64,000 nt of DNA from assembly GCF_000949255.1 (NCBI RefSeq), contig NZ_JXUW01000006.1, positions 78,112-142,111 of the forward strand, read 5' to 3'. This stretch comes from Ferrimicrobium acidiphilum DSM 19497. GTDB taxonomy: Bacteria > Actinomycetota > Acidimicrobiia > Acidimicrobiales > Acidimicrobiaceae. The position numbers and the translations under genes were made by a program. Positions 63,267 to 64,000 of the stretch are shown here, piece by piece (within the stretch, counting starts at the first letter, position 1; every line of letters begins with the position of its first letter). The notes beneath the pieces are model-generated. The model was not told the origin of the DNA. It saw only the letters and a program-made list of their open reading frames with translations, and ran no database searches.

Positions 63267-64000
63267 GGCTCTATTGACATTCATGTGGATAGATTTGGCC
63301 TGGATCTGATCCATAGCCCCAGTTCAGTGGGGGTATTTGAGGCTGAAGTAGCCACATAAGAAACGCACACGGTTTCTGAGCTCTAAATTTGGTGTTGGAA
63401 ACCCATCAAAAAGGAGTTCAGAACCGTGCGCGCTACCTCTCTAGTTAAGCAGATGCTGGGCCTTCGCAGTGTCACCGTCATCGAGGTTTTAGTTCGTCCA
63501 CACGAACTGCTGGTAAAGCTCAGGCTTACCCGATCGCGGTTGGTATGCCCTAAGTGCTCCTATACGACCCGGTCCTGTTATGACACGAGAACGCTCGACT
63601 CCCGATGGAGACACCTCGACATCGGGATTCACCAGACGTGGCTCTCGTGCCAGCTGAGACGACTCCGGTGTCCAACCCACGGGGTGATCACTGAGGCAGT
63701 ACCATTTGCCCGACCAGTTGGGGAGTCGCGGTTTACGAGGGACTTCGAACACCTGGTAGCTTGGGCATGTGCCAAGATGGATAAGACCACGGTGACAAAA
63801 CTGCTCAGAGTCGCCTGGCGTACGGTAGGAACGATCTGTGAACGAGTCGTCACTGAAGAGCTCGATCCCAACCGTCTTGATGACCTCTTCATTCTCGGGG
63901 TTGACGAGATCAGTTATCGCAAACACCACAACTACTTAACGCTTGTCACCAATCACGAGACGGGCAAGATCGTCTACGGGGCAGAGGGGAAAAGTGCCAA
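63267..64000 (+). mobile_element. ISL3-family insertion sequence, copy 3, cut by the window edge
   Basis: It begins with GGCTCTATTGACATTCATGT at 63267 and contains the same upstream hairpins and start region as copies 1 and 2. The left flank is CAGAATAA (63259-63266). At 1433 bp the right end should fall near 64699, outside the window. Confidence 0.93.
63426..64000 (+). CDS. ISL3-family transposase, copy 3, intact in the visible part
   Basis: The frame from GTG 63426 is open through the window edge (191 codons seen). It has the N-terminal zinc-finger segment (CPKCSYTTRSC and RLRCPTHG), then HGVITEAVPFARPVGESRFT, a helix-turn-helix region (MDKTTVTKLLRVAWRTVGTI) and the start of the catalytic domain (LDDLFILGVDEISYRK, with the first Asp of the DDE set). 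At both places where copies 1 and 2 carry a +1 insertion this copy has an in-frame GAG or GAA. It may therefore supply active transposase. Confidence 0.9.
   Translation, partial: MRATSLVKQMLGLRSVTVIEVLVRPHELLVKLRLTRSRLVCPKCSYTTRSCYDTRTLDSRWRHLDIGIHQTWLSCQLRRLRCPTHGVITEAVPFARPVGESRFTRDFEHLVAWACAKMDKTTVTKLLRVAWRTVGTICERVVTEELDPNRLDDLFILGVDEISYRKHHNYLTLVTNHETGKIVYGAEGKSA

Overview
The window looks like a chromosomal segment of an acidophilic, motile actinobacterium, most plausibly of the Acidimicrobiia (Ferrimicrobium/Acidithrix type). This is an inference from gene content: a secreted G1 (eqolisin) acid protease with the YWLVAADGG-type repeat common in actinobacteria, a moderately GC-rich sequence with many GTG/TTG starts, flagellar genes, and several lipoproteins. 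No 16S rRNA or other marker is present, so the assignment is tentative.

Layout. (1) 1-3.9 kb: the edge of a small-protein gene, a PhzF-like isomerase and a degenerate thiamine-diphosphate E1-like fusion protein. (2) 4.0-20.7 kb: a large catabolic locus. It holds an orphan molybdenum hydroxylase large subunit followed by a LacI-type regulator, a convergent C-C hydrolase, and then a long collinear operon: beta-hydroxyacid dehydrogenase, complete LIV-type ABC importer, ACMSD-like amidohydrolase, M24 (DddP-like) protein, E1 alpha/beta 2-oxoacid or acetoin dehydrogenase, and aldehyde dehydrogenase. Two matching LacI-type operators, at 3982 and 8823, lie in front of the two arms. (3) 20.7-27.6 kb: housekeeping genes, namely a kinase, purF-purM-pyrE on the minus strand, a PHP phosphoesterase, tRNA-Asp and tRNA-Phe, and a TetR regulator. 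(4) 28.0-31.7 kb: a secreted PepSY-like protein made of nearly identical tandem repeats, next to an OmpR-type two-component system. (5) 31.8-38.8 kb: an accessory island with two decayed IS256-type copies, an ISL3-type insertion with an 8-bp target duplication, and two HTH/nucleotidyltransferase (AbiEii-like) toxin-antitoxin-type loci, one intact and one frameshifted. (6) 38.9-47.3 kb: a small membrane microprotein, methyltransferase, 3-hydroxyacyl-CoA dehydrogenase, acid protease, kinase, lipoprotein, sulfoquinovose synthase, ArdC-like protein, an S51-like/CysRS-tail fusion and tRNA-Glu. (7) 48.0-55.8 kb: fliC-fliD-fliS on the minus strand, facing a glycosyltransferase and an FkbH-like gene broken by one in-frame TAA. 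(8) 55.8-64.0 kb: a mobile-element cluster (ISL3 copies 2 and 3, IS21 relic, decayed host genes) surrounding a 1021-residue glycosyltransferase-methyltransferase-glycosyltransferase fusion.

How the parts fit. The LacI locus reads as an uptake-plus-degradation unit for an unidentified small carboxylate or N-containing compound, delivering an aldehyde to the GabD-like dehydrogenase and a 2-oxoacid or acetoin to the E1 enzyme; the E2 and E3 partners are not in the window. The flagellar genes with adjacent glycosyltransferases suggest a flagellin-modification locus partly dismantled by mutation and transposition. The most distinctive observations are the three ISL3 copies, two of which share frameshifts absent from the third, and the hairpin that hides the transposase start; the paired LacI operators; the degenerate E1 fusion; and the nonsense-split FkbH gene.
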